From: Desulfocapsa sp.
GTDB lineage: Bacteria > Desulfobacterota > Desulfobulbia > Desulfobulbales > Desulfocapsaceae
Length of the DNA: 64,000 nucleotides
Reading direction: 5' to 3'
Assembly: GCA_022712975.1 (NCBI GenBank)
Contig: JAFLJO010000100.1
Span: 1-64,000 of the forward strand
Each line of letters opens with the position of its first letter. Within the stretch, counting starts at the first letter, position 1. Position numbers and translations under genes: made by a program. Under the pieces are notes generated by a model. That model made no database searches and was not told the origin of the DNA. It was given only the letters and a program-made list of their open reading frames with translations. Below, piece by piece: positions 41,626 to 51,002 of this stretch.

Positions 41626-43209
41626 ATGCGAATTTCTTTTCATGGAGCTGTTAGGCAGGTTACTGGATCCCTGCATTCTGTTATGTCCAATGGAGACCTT
41701 ATCTGTCTGGATTGCGGCCTGTTTCAGGGGCGACGTAAGCAGGCAAGAGAGATGAACTCTGTCATACCCTATGCTCCAGAATTAATTACCAGCATTTTAC
41801 TATCCCATGCCCACATTGATCACTGCGGACGAATCCCACTGTTTACGAGACAGGAAGGCTTTACCAGCAACATTATTTGTACCCGAGCCACGGCTGACGC
41901 CTGCAAGTACCTTCTGATGGATTCGGCTAAAATCCAGGAATCTGATTCTGATTATCTCAATTATAAGACTGTAAAACACTTTTTGAACGAGCTTAATAAT
42001 TCAAACTTTCACAACAACGAGGTCTCCAGCAAAGAAAGCAAAAAGCTGAAAAATGAACTTAAATCCAAGCCTCACAGACTAAATAAAATTTTTATCAATG
42101 AACTCCTCAAAAGATTTCAGCTTCACCGCTCCCGTCCACTCTATACAACTGCGGATGCTGAAAATTCCGAGGCCTTCTTTCACCCAATCAACTGTGTATG
42201 CCCCGTAGAAGTTGGGAAAAACATGCACGCTACTTTCTACAACGCCGGCCATATTTTAGGCTCTGCAATGATTGTCTTAAAAACAGTTGAAAACGGAAAA
42301 AAGAAAACAGTCATGTACACCGGGGATGTAGGCCGATACGATAAGCCGATTATTAAAGACCCTTCCAGTCAATTCAACGAAGAAGACAGAGATATCGATC
42401 TACTCATTATGGAATCAACCTATGGTGACCGTCTCCATGAACCGGTGGTGGATTTAAAGCCACTCCTGCAAAAAGTCATTCAAAAAACATATGACCGTGG
42501 CGGCGTTATAATGATTCCAGCTTTTGCTTATGGCAGAACCCAGGAAATAATCTATTACCTTCACGAACTCTATCTGGAAGACGCCATCCCCAAAATGCCT
42601 GTCTATGTTGACAGCCCATTGGCTGTACAACTTACCAAAGTTTTTGGAGAGCATCCTGAAACATACGACGAGGACAGTCATGCGATCTTTCTGGAAAAGG
42701 GAAAAAATCCCTTTATGTTTCCTGAAATCAATTATATCCAGACGGTTCAGGAATCTATGGCTCTAAATCGCAGTAAAGAGCCCCACATTGTCCTTGCAGG
42801 CTCAGGAATGTGTGAGGGAGGACGCATTCTCCACCATTTTCGCCATCGGCTGGAAGATGAAAGGAACACAATCCTTGTGGTTGGATATATGGCTCAAAAT
42901 ACCCTTGGCAGAAGAATTCTCGAACTTGGAAAAAAATATGCAGAAGACAACCGGAAAGGCGAGGCACCGGAAATCCGAATGTTCGGATCAAGCTACCAAC
43001 TCAAAGCAGAAGTCAAAATGCTTGCCGGATTCAGCGCCCATGGGGATCGTGATGAAATGACACGATTCCTGAAGGAGTCCGGACTAAACATCAGGAAAAT
43101 TGCTGTCGTCCACGGTGAAGAAGATCAGTCTCGCGCCTTCTGTGGACATTTGAAATCTATCGGATATAATGCTTTTGTTCCAAGGCAGGGTGAAACTATC
43201 GAACTGTGA
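41626..43209 (+). CDS. MBL-fold beta-CASP RNA exonuclease (Ysh1-like)
   Basis: LSHAHIDHCGRIP, MESTYGDRLH, SPLAVQ, GMCEGGRILHH, FSAHGDRDE. Confidence 0.94.
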   Translation: MRISFHGAVRQVTGSLHSVMSNGDLICLDCGLFQGRRKQAREMNSVIPYAPELITSILLSHAHIDHCGRIPLFTRQEGFTSNIICTRATADACKYLLMDSAKIQESDSDYLNYKTVKHFLNELNNSNFHNNEVSSKESKKLKNELKSKPHRLNKIFINELLKRFQLHRSRPLYTTADAENSEAFFHPINCVCPVEVGKNMHATFYNAGHILGSAMIVLKTVENGKKKTVMYTGDVGRYDKPIIKDPSSQFNEEDRDIDLLIMESTYGDRLHEPVVDLKPLLQKVIQKTYDRGGVIMIPAFAYGRTQEIIYYLHELYLEDAIPKMPVYVDSPLAVQLTKVFGEHPETYDEDSHAIFLEKGKNPFMFPEINYIQTVQESMALNRSKEPHIVLAGSGMCEGGRILHHFRHRLEDERNTILVVGYMAQNTLGRRILELGKKYAEDNRKGEAPEIRMFGSSYQLKAEVKMLAGFSAHGDRDEMTRFLKESGLNIRKIAVVHGEEDQSRAFCGHLKSIGYNAFVPRQGETIEL

Positions 43210-43328
43210 TTTTCCGATACATGAACAGATACTGTTAAATCTCACGATTATGGGAATAGATTACAGTACTGTGAGTCAGGATCGCAAGCGTTTGCGAAAT
43301 CGGATTTGAACCGATGTGGAAATTACCA

Positions 43329-43366
43329 TGCTTGTGGAAACAATAGGCAAGATGTGTCAAGAATAA
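43329..43366 (+). repeat. 38-nt intergenic repeat, copy 1
   Basis: TGCTTGTGGAAACAATAGGCAAGATGTGTCAAGAATAA; second copy at 43852 with one mismatch. Confidence 0.85.
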
Positions 43367-43441
43367 AGTTTTTTCCCCTCGGAACTTCGTTTGCAGTTGT
43401 CATGTTTTTTGTTCATAACCATCATTTAAAGGAGATAATTC

Positions 43442-43762
43442 ATGTCTAAGAAAAAAGGTTCGAAACATTACCGTCGTTTACAAAAACGTTTCCCTGAAGT
43501 TCTGGATGCAGTACAAAATCTGGGTTCTACAATCCGTAAAGCCGGTCCACTTGATAACAAGACAGCAGAGCTTATCCAGCTGGGAGTTGCCGCTTCTGCA
43601 GGGTCAGTCGGAGCTGTAAACTCTCATGCCAGAAGAGCACTGGAGGCTGGAGCAAGTGAAGAAGAACTGCAGCACGCTCTGCTGCTCCTTATTTCAACCA
43701 TCGGCTTTCCCAAGGTTGCAGCTGCTCTTGCCTGGGTGGAAGAAATGCTGGATAACAGATAG
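43442..43762 (+). CDS. Carboxymuconolactone decarboxylase-like (AhpD fold) protein lacking catalytic Cys pair
   Basis: LIQLGVAASAGSVGAVNSHARRALEAGASEEELQHALLLLISTIG. Confidence 0.8.
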   Translation: MSKKKGSKHYRRLQKRFPEVLDAVQNLGSTIRKAGPLDNKTAELIQLGVAASAGSVGAVNSHARRALEAGASEEELQHALLLLISTIGFPKVAAALAWVEEMLDNR

Positions 43763-43780
43763 AGCAATGTAGGGGGAAAT

Positions 43781-43889
43781 CTTTATTCTTGACACTTGTA
43801 CCTGTCCTGTGATGCATTTAATTGGGGAGATATCCCCAATTCTTCTTTCCGTGCTTGTGGAAACAATAGACAAGATGTGTCAAGAATAA
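43781..43889. repeat. Nested inverted-repeat element containing copy 2 of the 38-nt repeat
   Basis: CTTTATTCTTGACAC... inner ATTGGGGA-GATA-TCCCCAAT ...GTGTCAAGAATAAG. Confidence 0.7.
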
Positions 43890-43908
43890 GACTTGCCCCC
43901 CTGAAACA

Positions 43909-45807
43909 TCATTGATGCATCGCTGTCGCAGGATGTGGAATGACTTTTGCGAGGGGTTTGTTTTCCACCGGGGTATATTCCGGCACCAGTCGCTGGAGTT
44001 TTTCTTTAAGTCCAGGTAAGTTGCGAGCTTTGGCATCTGCGACCAGGAGTTCTATCATTACGACCAACTCTTCATGTGGCGGCGTAACCGACTGAGCAAT
44101 ACAAATTTGATTGTGCGGGGTCGGTAGTGCCCCCTCATCATCTAGCAAGAGCTCTTCGTATAGCTTCTCCCCTGAGCGTAAACCAGTATAAACAATTTCA
44201 ATGTCCTCGTGTGGTTGCAATCCAGAAAGTCGAATCAATTCCTCCGCAAGGGATTGAATTTTGACCGCCTCTCCCATGTCAAACAAGTAAATCTCACCAC
44301 CTAGCCCCATACTGCCGGCTTGCAGAACAAGTTGGGTTGATTCAGGGATAGTCATAAAGAAACGGGTCACTTCGGGATGGGTTACCGTCACCGGACCACC
44401 TTTTGCAATCTGCTCCTTAAAGGTCGGAATCACGCTACCATTACTGCCAAGAACATTACCAAAGCGGGTCGTGACAAAACTGGTTTTACTCGTCTTGTTC
44501 AGTGATTGAGTATACAGTTCAGCTATACGTTTGGTCGTCCCCATGATATTCGTGGGTCGCACCGCTTTATCCGTGGAAATCATGACAAATTTTTCTACAC
44601 CGGCATGGTCAGCCGCATCAGCCAGCAGGCGTGTTCCCTGGACATTATTGTTCACCGCTTCAGCCGGATTCCTTTCCATCATCGGCACATGTTTATAGGC
44701 TGCGGCATGAAACACAACCTGAGGCATCTGTTCATCAAAAATAACGTTGACCCGCGAGCGGTTACGCACATCACCAATAATCGGCACAATGGTCAAATCT
44801 GCATGTTTTTGAATAAGCTCTTGCTCGATTAAAAAAAGTGGGGTTTCTCCATTTTCAAAAAGGATCAATTTCTGCGGATTAAAACGAGCGACTTGTCGGC
44901 AAATTTCACTGCCGATACTGCCGCCAGCACCCGTAACAAGAACCCTCTTCCCTCTGAGATAACTATTGATCTGCACCTCATCCAGGGAAATTGGTTCACG
45001 CCCCAACAGGTCATTGAGATCAACATCACGAACCTGTTGAATCGAGACTCGCCCATCAATCAGATCACCAACACCCGGTAATATTCTAAACTTGGCATCA
45101 CTTTCCCGGCATCGTTCAACAATTTTCTTAATCTGTTTTCCTGTTGCAGAGGAAATCGCAATAATAATTTCATCTACTCCGTATTCGTCAACAATTCTAG
45201 TTATATCGGTTTGTGAACCAAGAACGTTTAAACCCTGAAATATCCCCTTTCGTTTGACCGGATCATCATCAATAAAACCGATCACATCAAGATTAAGTTG
45301 CGGATTCGAGCGGACTTCACGTGCAATCAGTTGACCGGCATCACCAGCGCCAACAATCAATGCACACGTCTGCCGCAATTCAGTCCCCTGTCGAAGTGGA
45401 TGATAGTGCTCACGAAATGCTCGCGTCATAAAACGGATACCACCAATAGCCAGAAAACAAAAAACACCATCCAGAATCAAGACTGAACGAGGAATTTGAT
45501 CCAAGCGATAAACAAGCACGGCATAAGCGACAAAAATGAAAGAGCCCAAAAAGCTTGCTTTAACAATCTGAACCAGATCGGGCATAGAGACATATCGCCA
45601 CCAGCCTCTAAAGCAACCAAATTTCCAGAAAACGGCCAACTTGATCACTAGCACAGCAGGGATGAGAGTACCAATTCTTGGCCAATAGGAAGAAGGGATC
45701 GAAAAATCAAAGCGGATGGCATAAGCCAACAGGAGAGAACTGACAATGATCAGATTCGTCATGACAAAAATGACGATCAAACGATTTCGATAAACTATTT
45801 CTTTCAT
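43909..45807 (-). CDS. Membrane-bound nucleoside-diphosphate sugar epimerase/dehydratase (WbpM/CapD-like)
   Basis: TM N-term, GAGDAGQLIAREV, VTGAGGSIGSEICRQV, MISTDKAVRPTNIMGTTKRIAE. Confidence 0.94.
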   Translation of the reverse strand: MKEIVYRNRLIVIFVMTNLIIVSSLLLAYAIRFDFSIPSSYWPRIGTLIPAVLVIKLAVFWKFGCFRGWWRYVSMPDLVQIVKASFLGSFIFVAYAVLVYRLDQIPRSVLILDGVFCFLAIGGIRFMTRAFREHYHPLRQGTELRQTCALIVGAGDAGQLIAREVRSNPQLNLDVIGFIDDDPVKRKGIFQGLNVLGSQTDITRIVDEYGVDEIIIAISSATGKQIKKIVERCRESDAKFRILPGVGDLIDGRVSIQQVRDVDLNDLLGREPISLDEVQINSYLRGKRVLVTGAGGSIGSEICRQVARFNPQKLILFENGETPLFLIEQELIQKHADLTIVPIIGDVRNRSRVNVIFDEQMPQVVFHAAAYKHVPMMERNPAEAVNNNVQGTRLLADAADHAGVEKFVMISTDKAVRPTNIMGTTKRIAELYTQSLNKTSKTSFVTTRFGNVLGSNGSVIPTFKEQIAKGGPVTVTHPEVTRFFMTIPESTQLVLQAGSMGLGGEIYLFDMGEAVKIQSLAEELIRLSGLQPHEDIEIVYTGLRSGEKLYEELLLDDEGALPTPHNQICIAQSVTPPHEELVVMIELLVADAKARNLPGLKEKLQRLVPEYTPVENKPLAKVIPHPATAMHQ

Positions 45808-45895
45808 ATATCCTCACTGCTGAACACTCAACGGAACTTTTTATTATAAGAATTGCGACAAAATCGCTTAGGAATGGGAGCTAAATAACTTGAAT

Positions 45896-45996
45896 ATGAT
45901 GCCCTGCGGGCAGAAGGTATTCGGTATGCGGTATGCGTTTTTCGGCAAGTAACATAGGAACAACTCCCACAGAAACTTTGATTTTTCGATACATTA
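45896..45996 (-). repeat. Dispersed ~100-bp intergenic repeat, inverted copy
   Basis: Reverse complement closely matches 50003-50103. Confidence 0.88.
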
Positions 45997-46533
45997 AAAT
46001 AATCCCGTCATGTTGGCAAGAAATCCAGACATAGATATGGCTGAAAAAATCATAGCAAAGGAAAAAAGTCGGATTGACATAGTGCGTGTTTCACGTAATC
46101 CGGCATCTAATTTCACATCCATACGTTCAATAATGGTGTCAAGCTTTGTATTGACCTGCTCAAAACGTTTGTTCATTTCAATGCGTATCTCTTTCTGCCC
46201 TTGGGTTACCTGCTCAAAGCGTTTGTCCACCTGCTCAAAGCGTTTGTCAACATGTTCAAAGCGCTTGTCCACCTGCTCAAAGCGTTTGTGAATGTCGGAT
46301 TTAAGGTCTCTCTGACCTTCTCGAAAGCCATCCATCTGCCTTTGCAGCATTTCAAAACTTCTTTCAAAGTATTGGGATGTCGGGATAAACTTCGTAACGA
46401 GTATTTCGAGGCTCTTCTCATTCAGGGTTACCTCGAGCTCTTTGTCATTTTTCTCCATAATTTTACCCGCCTTCATGATTTGACTTTGACACCTAAAAAA
46501 CGATACCTGAATATATATACAACATAACAGCAC
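45994..46533 (-). CDS. Coiled-coil membrane protein with KRFEQVD heptad repeats
   Basis: RFEQVDKRFEHVDKRFEQVDKRFEQV and C-terminal TM; start probably at an internal Met. Confidence 0.7.
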   Translation of the reverse strand: MLLCCIYIQVSFFRCQSQIMKAGKIMEKNDKELEVTLNEKSLEILVTKFIPTSQYFERSFEMLQRQMDGFREGQRDLKSDIHKRFEQVDKRFEHVDKRFEQVDKRFEQVTQGQKEIRIEMNKRFEQVNTKLDTIIERMDVKLDAGLRETRTMSIRLFSFAMIFSAISMSGFLANMTGLF

Positions 46534-46842
46534 AGGCCTATGAAAACAAGGTGAGGAAATTCGATTGGAAATAAAAAGCAGGGGAAAAACTCCTCACATA
46601 ATTTTACTCGCAACATAATATCCCCTGGGGTTCCTCAATGTGATACTCCCTTCACTTTTCACCACATTATGTGTCGTTTTGCATATAATCCTCATGACCA
46701 AGACAAATGATTGGTGCTGCAGATAATAGATGTCATATTCCACCTTGGCTGGGATGGGCAATTCATCATGACCGTTAATTTGTGCCCAACATACCAAAGA
46801 ACTAGCTGTTAAGTGTTGAGACCTGGCCCCTTTGTCTCTTCT

Positions 46843-48339
46843 TTATCTTCTTCGTACCTTGGTCATAAATTCAGCCACAAATGCCAGCATGACCCCACCC
46901 ATCAAGCCAAGTATAGCGAAAAGCGCAACAATCAGTGCTTTGGATTGACCGACCGGAGCCACGGAGCGAATCGCCCCCCCCAACTCCTTGGTATCGCGTG
47001 CTGCTCTCAGTCGCGCTTCCGCTACTGAAATCACTTGCCGTTGTGTTTCGATGGCAAATCGGTGATCAAACTCATGTTTTTTGAGTCGATTTTCAGAGTC
47101 CAGGATCAGATGCTGCTTCTCTTCTCGCTGCCGCACAAATTCGGTCTGTTTTTCACTTCGATTGTTTTTGAATTCCTGGATTACGTTCTGTTCCTGTTTA
47201 ATCTGGCGTTGCTGAGATTCTTGCTTAATGGCAATCTCCGTCCTCAAATCGGCCAACATAGTCTGCTGGATCAGGATTTGACGCTGCGTACTCTCTAAGT
47301 CGGCATCCAGCACAACCTTCTGGCGCGGAATATTCACCTCGACCTGCAGCAATAGTTTTCCTTGACGGATTCTATACTGTTCAAACTGGCTTTCGATCAT
47401 CATCAGGCTCAAGGCAGACAAAGGTCCCTCAACCTCTCCCGGAGCAGACAGCCTCTTTCCAGCGATCTGTTCCAACGTCCTGTTTATCTCAGCGCTCTGT
47501 TTGGAAAGGATAATTTTTTCTTGCTCCAGAAAATTCTGTTTTTCCAGGAGGGTGTTCTTTTGATCGTTCAACTGCGCCAGACTAGACTGTTCCTTCGCCA
47601 GTGTAGTCTGCAGTTTCAGCAGGGCAAACTTCTGGCTCTCAACGGTTGTCAGCAACCCCGCTTCAATTGCTTTCAACGTAAAAGATGAATGCACTTTATG
47701 TGATTGCGCCTGATCCACCAACGCATCGAGAGTACGTCTGGCAGAGGCAGTAACCTCTTTTAATCGGACAAGTTCTATTGTTTTCAACACGGGTTCCGAC
47801 AGCTGGTTCAATTTATTCTTCAACATGGCGATCTCCGCCGTGATCTGATCCCTCTTCGGTTGTACCAAATCTCTATGATTTTTCAAAAGTGCATTAAAAA
47901 CAATGGTGTGCAGAATGCGATGCTTCTGTTCGGCTTCAGCCGATCCTTGACTCTTTAGCAAAACTAAGAGACTCTCTTTCGGTGAGCTGGCCGTAATTTT
48001 GATTATTTGTCCGGCTTTGTTTTTTTCCTGTGCGGCAAGAGGAATGTAAGCCGCTCTTACCTTCTCCAACACCGAGATCGGAGACTCGATCAACGCGACA
48101 CCATCCCCACCTTCCAGTTGCGTGATGGTGGTTCCGATCTCCATCGTGGTGAGATATTCGTACACTGTCGGTCGCATGAAAGCATACCCCCCCCCGATCA
48201 ACAGGCAGACGATAAAAACCACACAGATCAATATTTTACGTTTCCAGAGGACGAAAAACAGATCAACCAGATCAATTTCATCATCGGCGGTCTGGCGGGT
48301 AAAAACTTCTTGTTCTTGTTTGTTTAAATGCTTTTCCAT
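46843..48339 (-). CDS. Wzz/chain-length determinant family protein
   Basis: EIDLVDLFFVLWKRKILICVVFIVCLLIGGGYAF, coiled coil, C-terminal TM. Confidence 0.88.
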   Translation of the reverse strand: MEKHLNKQEQEVFTRQTADDEIDLVDLFFVLWKRKILICVVFIVCLLIGGGYAFMRPTVYEYLTTMEIGTTITQLEGGDGVALIESPISVLEKVRAAYIPLAAQEKNKAGQIIKITASSPKESLLVLLKSQGSAEAEQKHRILHTIVFNALLKNHRDLVQPKRDQITAEIAMLKNKLNQLSEPVLKTIELVRLKEVTASARRTLDALVDQAQSHKVHSSFTLKAIEAGLLTTVESQKFALLKLQTTLAKEQSSLAQLNDQKNTLLEKQNFLEQEKIILSKQSAEINRTLEQIAGKRLSAPGEVEGPLSALSLMMIESQFEQYRIRQGKLLLQVEVNIPRQKVVLDADLESTQRQILIQQTMLADLRTEIAIKQESQQRQIKQEQNVIQEFKNNRSEKQTEFVRQREEKQHLILDSENRLKKHEFDHRFAIETQRQVISVAEARLRAARDTKELGGAIRSVAPVGQSKALIVALFAILGLMGGVMLAFVAEFMTKVRRR

Positions 48340-48468
48340 ATTTCAACCAGTTGCTCTACAATAGCAGTATTAAGATTAATTTTTCCCTGTGCAAGCACAG
48401 GTTGTTCAGCAAAGCACAAAGTTAAAATCAATAACCCTGTGATAAAAAAAGGTTTTACTTTTTTTCAT
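48324..48468 (-). pseudogene. Truncated, frameshifted ComEA-like (HhH) secreted protein remnant
   Basis: MKKSKTFF-(+1 in T7)-ITGLLILTLCFAEQPVLAQGKINLNTAIVEQLVEIWKSI*; INLNTA.VEQL matches the ComEA HhH start. Confidence 0.65.
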
Positions 48469-48735
48469 GATACCCATCCCAATAAGTGAAGTGTTCAGAG
48501 TAAATATGAACACCTAGGTGGAATGTCTTACAAAGAATGGCCCACTTCGTACATGTTCGGGATGAACACCTGCAAAGACTAACATTACGCACCATGATAA
48601 TGCAAAGTAAAAATAGTCATTTTTTTACCGCAACAATCATGTCAGCAGCAACTGACGATTGATTATACTCGATGTTCAAGTCTTTTTGTAACCAGTTAAT
48701 TTTATAGGGTTAGATTTCTGGGTTTTGGAAAATTT

Positions 48736-48900
48736 GAACATCTACGGAGTCTGCGCTTACCTGGAGTCTGCGTTTACCTACTTGCCCTTTGTTCCGCCAC
48801 CTGTACTTGAAAAAACGTTACATACAGGTAGTGTGCAAAGTTTTTTCAAGTACAGGTGTCGAAAAAATGTGGCGTAGGTAAGCGCAGACTCCGATATGTT
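48736..48900. repeat. Long inverted-repeat (MITE-like) element
   Basis: Outer arms GGAGTCTGCG..TTACCTAC / GTAGGTAAGCGCAGACTCC; inner perfect 19-bp arms 48798-48816 and 48840-48858. Confidence 0.85.
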
Positions 48901-49076
48901 CAACTTATTTCGTTCCCGGTTCCTAAGGAGTTCTGAGATTCTTTTCACACAACTGGTCTTATGAACCAAATATTTATGCGTAACAACTGTTCTACAGAAA
49001 GAATGATTGACATTGATTTCGTTTTACCGTAAAATCTTAGTTTAATTTTACAGTTTCTCCTTACAAGGCAAAGATT

Positions 49077-49580
49077 ATGGCTACTGAAAACAAGTTAACT
49101 GCAAGTCAGGAAGATTATCTTGAGGCAATCTATCATATTTCCTCCGCAAAGATGGCTTCCCGGGCAAAAGATATCTCTATTCGTCTCAATGTACGGGCGT
49201 CCTCCGTCACAGGGGCACTCCGAACTTTAGGGAAGTTGGGTCTTATTAACTATGCTCCGTATGATTTAATTACATTAACGGATGAAGGCCGTGTTGTTGC
49301 TGAGGAAATTGTACGTCGTCATAAGGCTCTGGAGCACTTTCTGGTTAATGTACTTGGTGTTGATCAGAAAGAAGCTGACGAGGCTGCCTGCAAGATGGAG
49401 CATTCTGTGCCCAAGGAAATTGTCGACCGGTTTGTGAAGTATGCCGAATATGTGGAGAAGTGCCCGAAAGGAGGCATTACCTGGAATTCCGGTTTCGGTT
49501 ATTATTGTAAACACGGCTGTACCGAGGAAAATTGCGAACATTATTCGAGCGAATTGTCTGAGAAAAAAATCACCATATAA
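49077..49580 (+). CDS. DtxR/MntR-family metalloregulator
   Basis: TASQEDYLEAIYHIS, RLNVRASSVTGALRTLGKLGLINYAPYDLITLTDEG, ACKMEHSVPKEIVDR; Cys-rich tail. Confidence 0.92.
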   Translation: MATENKLTASQEDYLEAIYHISSAKMASRAKDISIRLNVRASSVTGALRTLGKLGLINYAPYDLITLTDEGRVVAEEIVRRHKALEHFLVNVLGVDQKEADEAACKMEHSVPKEIVDRFVKYAEYVEKCPKGGITWNSGFGYYCKHGCTEENCEHYSSELSEKKITI

Positions 49581-49650
49581 AAATTGGAATAGTTTGTTGT
49601 TTTTGTAAGTCCCCCCCCTCTTCTTTCTTCATTCATACCTGTGCATATTT

Positions 49651-49747
49651 TTATGAATCGGAAAATCAAAATTTCTGTGGGAATTTTTTCTATGTAAGTT
49701 GTCAGTTGCTGAACACTGAGACCTTCTGCCCGCAGGGCATCATGTCC
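49651..49747 (+). repeat. Dispersed ~100-bp intergenic repeat, diverged copy
   Basis: ATGAATCGGAAAATCAAAATTTCTGTGGGA...ACCTTCTGCCCGCAGGGCATCATGTCC. Confidence 0.85.
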
Positions 49748-50002
49748 GCTATATCCTGTTTTCGACCTGCAATAAAATTCCCATGGACGAGTTTTTTTTA
49801 CTCCTGCACTAATTACAGAGGGAGTAGTAAATTCGGGCTACCTAATATAACTCTTGACGCGAAACGATTAACAAGGTAAATAATCTTTAAATTAGCTTCC
49901 CCTAAGAAAACATCTTTGGCGAAAGGTTGATTGTAAGGCATTGTTAATGAGTATAGTTGTTATATTTATTCATTTTTAAATTTAAAATATGGAGAATATT
50001 TA

Positions 50003-50103
50003 TGTTCATGTATCGGAAAATCAAAGTTTCTGTGGGAGTTGTTTCTATGTTGCTTGCCGAAAACCGCATACCGAATACCTTCTGCCCGCAGGGCATCATG
50101 TCC
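50003..50103 (+). repeat. Dispersed ~100-bp intergenic repeat, direct copy
   Basis: TGTTCATGTATCGGAAAATCAAAGTTTCTGTGGGAGTTGTTTC...CTTCTGCCCGCAGGGCATCATGTCC. Confidence 0.88.
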
Positions 50104-50153
50104 AAATGCTGACTGATTCACTCAATACTTACTACGTGATTTAAAGCGCCGTT

Positions 50154-50618
50154 ATGAAACAAAAGAAAAAAGTAAAACTTAGTGCCAGCCTGGAAGACTA
50201 CCTGGAAGCAATCTACCTGATCTGCAAGGAAGATGGCGAGGCTCGTTCCAAGAAGATTAAGGAGCATCTGCAGGTAAGCGGTCCGTCAGTCACTGAGGCT
50301 CTGCAACTGCTTGCGGGGAAGGGGCTGGTTAATTATGTCCCTTATGAACGTATTACCCTCACTCCAGAGGGAAATGAGATAGCCCGTGATGTATTGCATC
50401 GTCACGAAACACTACGGGATTTCTTTATTGATGTGCTGGGTATTGACGCCAAACTTGCAGATGAAGGAGCATGCAAGATGGAGCATGTGGCCTCAGCAAA
50501 CATTATTGATCGGATGGTTAACTATACAAAATACCTCAAAATAGAATGTAAAGGGCATGGCTGCGACAAAGTGAATTGCTTTGGTGATTATTTAAAAGAA
50601 AAAAGGAGGAAGGCCTGA
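50154..50618 (+). CDS. DtxR/MntR-family metalloregulator
   Basis: LSASLEDYLEAIYLIC, VSGPSVTEALQLLAGKGLVNYVPYERITLTPEG, ACKMEHVASANIIDR. Confidence 0.92.
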   Translation: MKQKKKVKLSASLEDYLEAIYLICKEDGEARSKKIKEHLQVSGPSVTEALQLLAGKGLVNYVPYERITLTPEGNEIARDVLHRHETLRDFFIDVLGIDAKLADEGACKMEHVASANIIDRMVNYTKYLKIECKGHGCDKVNCFGDYLKEKRRKA

Positions 50619-50639
50619 AAGATCAGAGGCTGAAGAAAT

Positions 50640-51002
50640 ATGGATACCATGAATAATATGCCGATTTACAGTGTTCAACCCAGCTCTCCACAGGTGGTTA
50701 TCGCACCACAATTCACCCCGGCAGGAACATTGATCTCAACCTTAACCATTGCCAGTGCGGTAAGCATCGGTTCCAACATGCTTGATGTGCAAAACGGTTC
50801 CATGACAATACCACAGGCACTATTAAACGGTGTTGCCAAAGGAACAGCTGCCACTCTTGTCCTGAATGCCACCGCAAGAAGCACTGTCCTACAGGTAATC
50901 ATAGCAGCGGGTACCCTTGCCGGAGCTGGATATCTGATTGACTCGTCAATGAAAAAGAACAAGCAGGAACTTTGCCGTATTGAAGAGAGTCCTGCAAGAT
51001 GA
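50640..51002 (+). CDS. Small Gly/Ala-rich membrane protein with P/Q-rich N-tail; paralog of 58392..58784
   Basis: GSNMLDVQNGSMTIPQALLNGVAKGTAATLVLNATA; ATGA overlap with the following ATPase. Confidence 0.75.
   Translation: MDTMNNMPIYSVQPSSPQVVIAPQFTPAGTLISTLTIASAVSIGSNMLDVQNGSMTIPQALLNGVAKGTAATLVLNATARSTVLQVIIAAGTLAGAGYLIDSSMKKNKQELCRIEESPAR

Noticed and set aside
43299-43315. tRNA T-arm-like hairpin (minus strand ATCGG-TTCAAAT-CCGAT)
   Set aside because: No D-arm, anticodon arm or matching acceptor stem could be found beside it; not called as tRNA, at most a remnant.
43442-43762. Active AhpD-type peroxidase
   Set aside because: CMD-like sequence lacks the CxxC pair, so antioxidant function is not supported.
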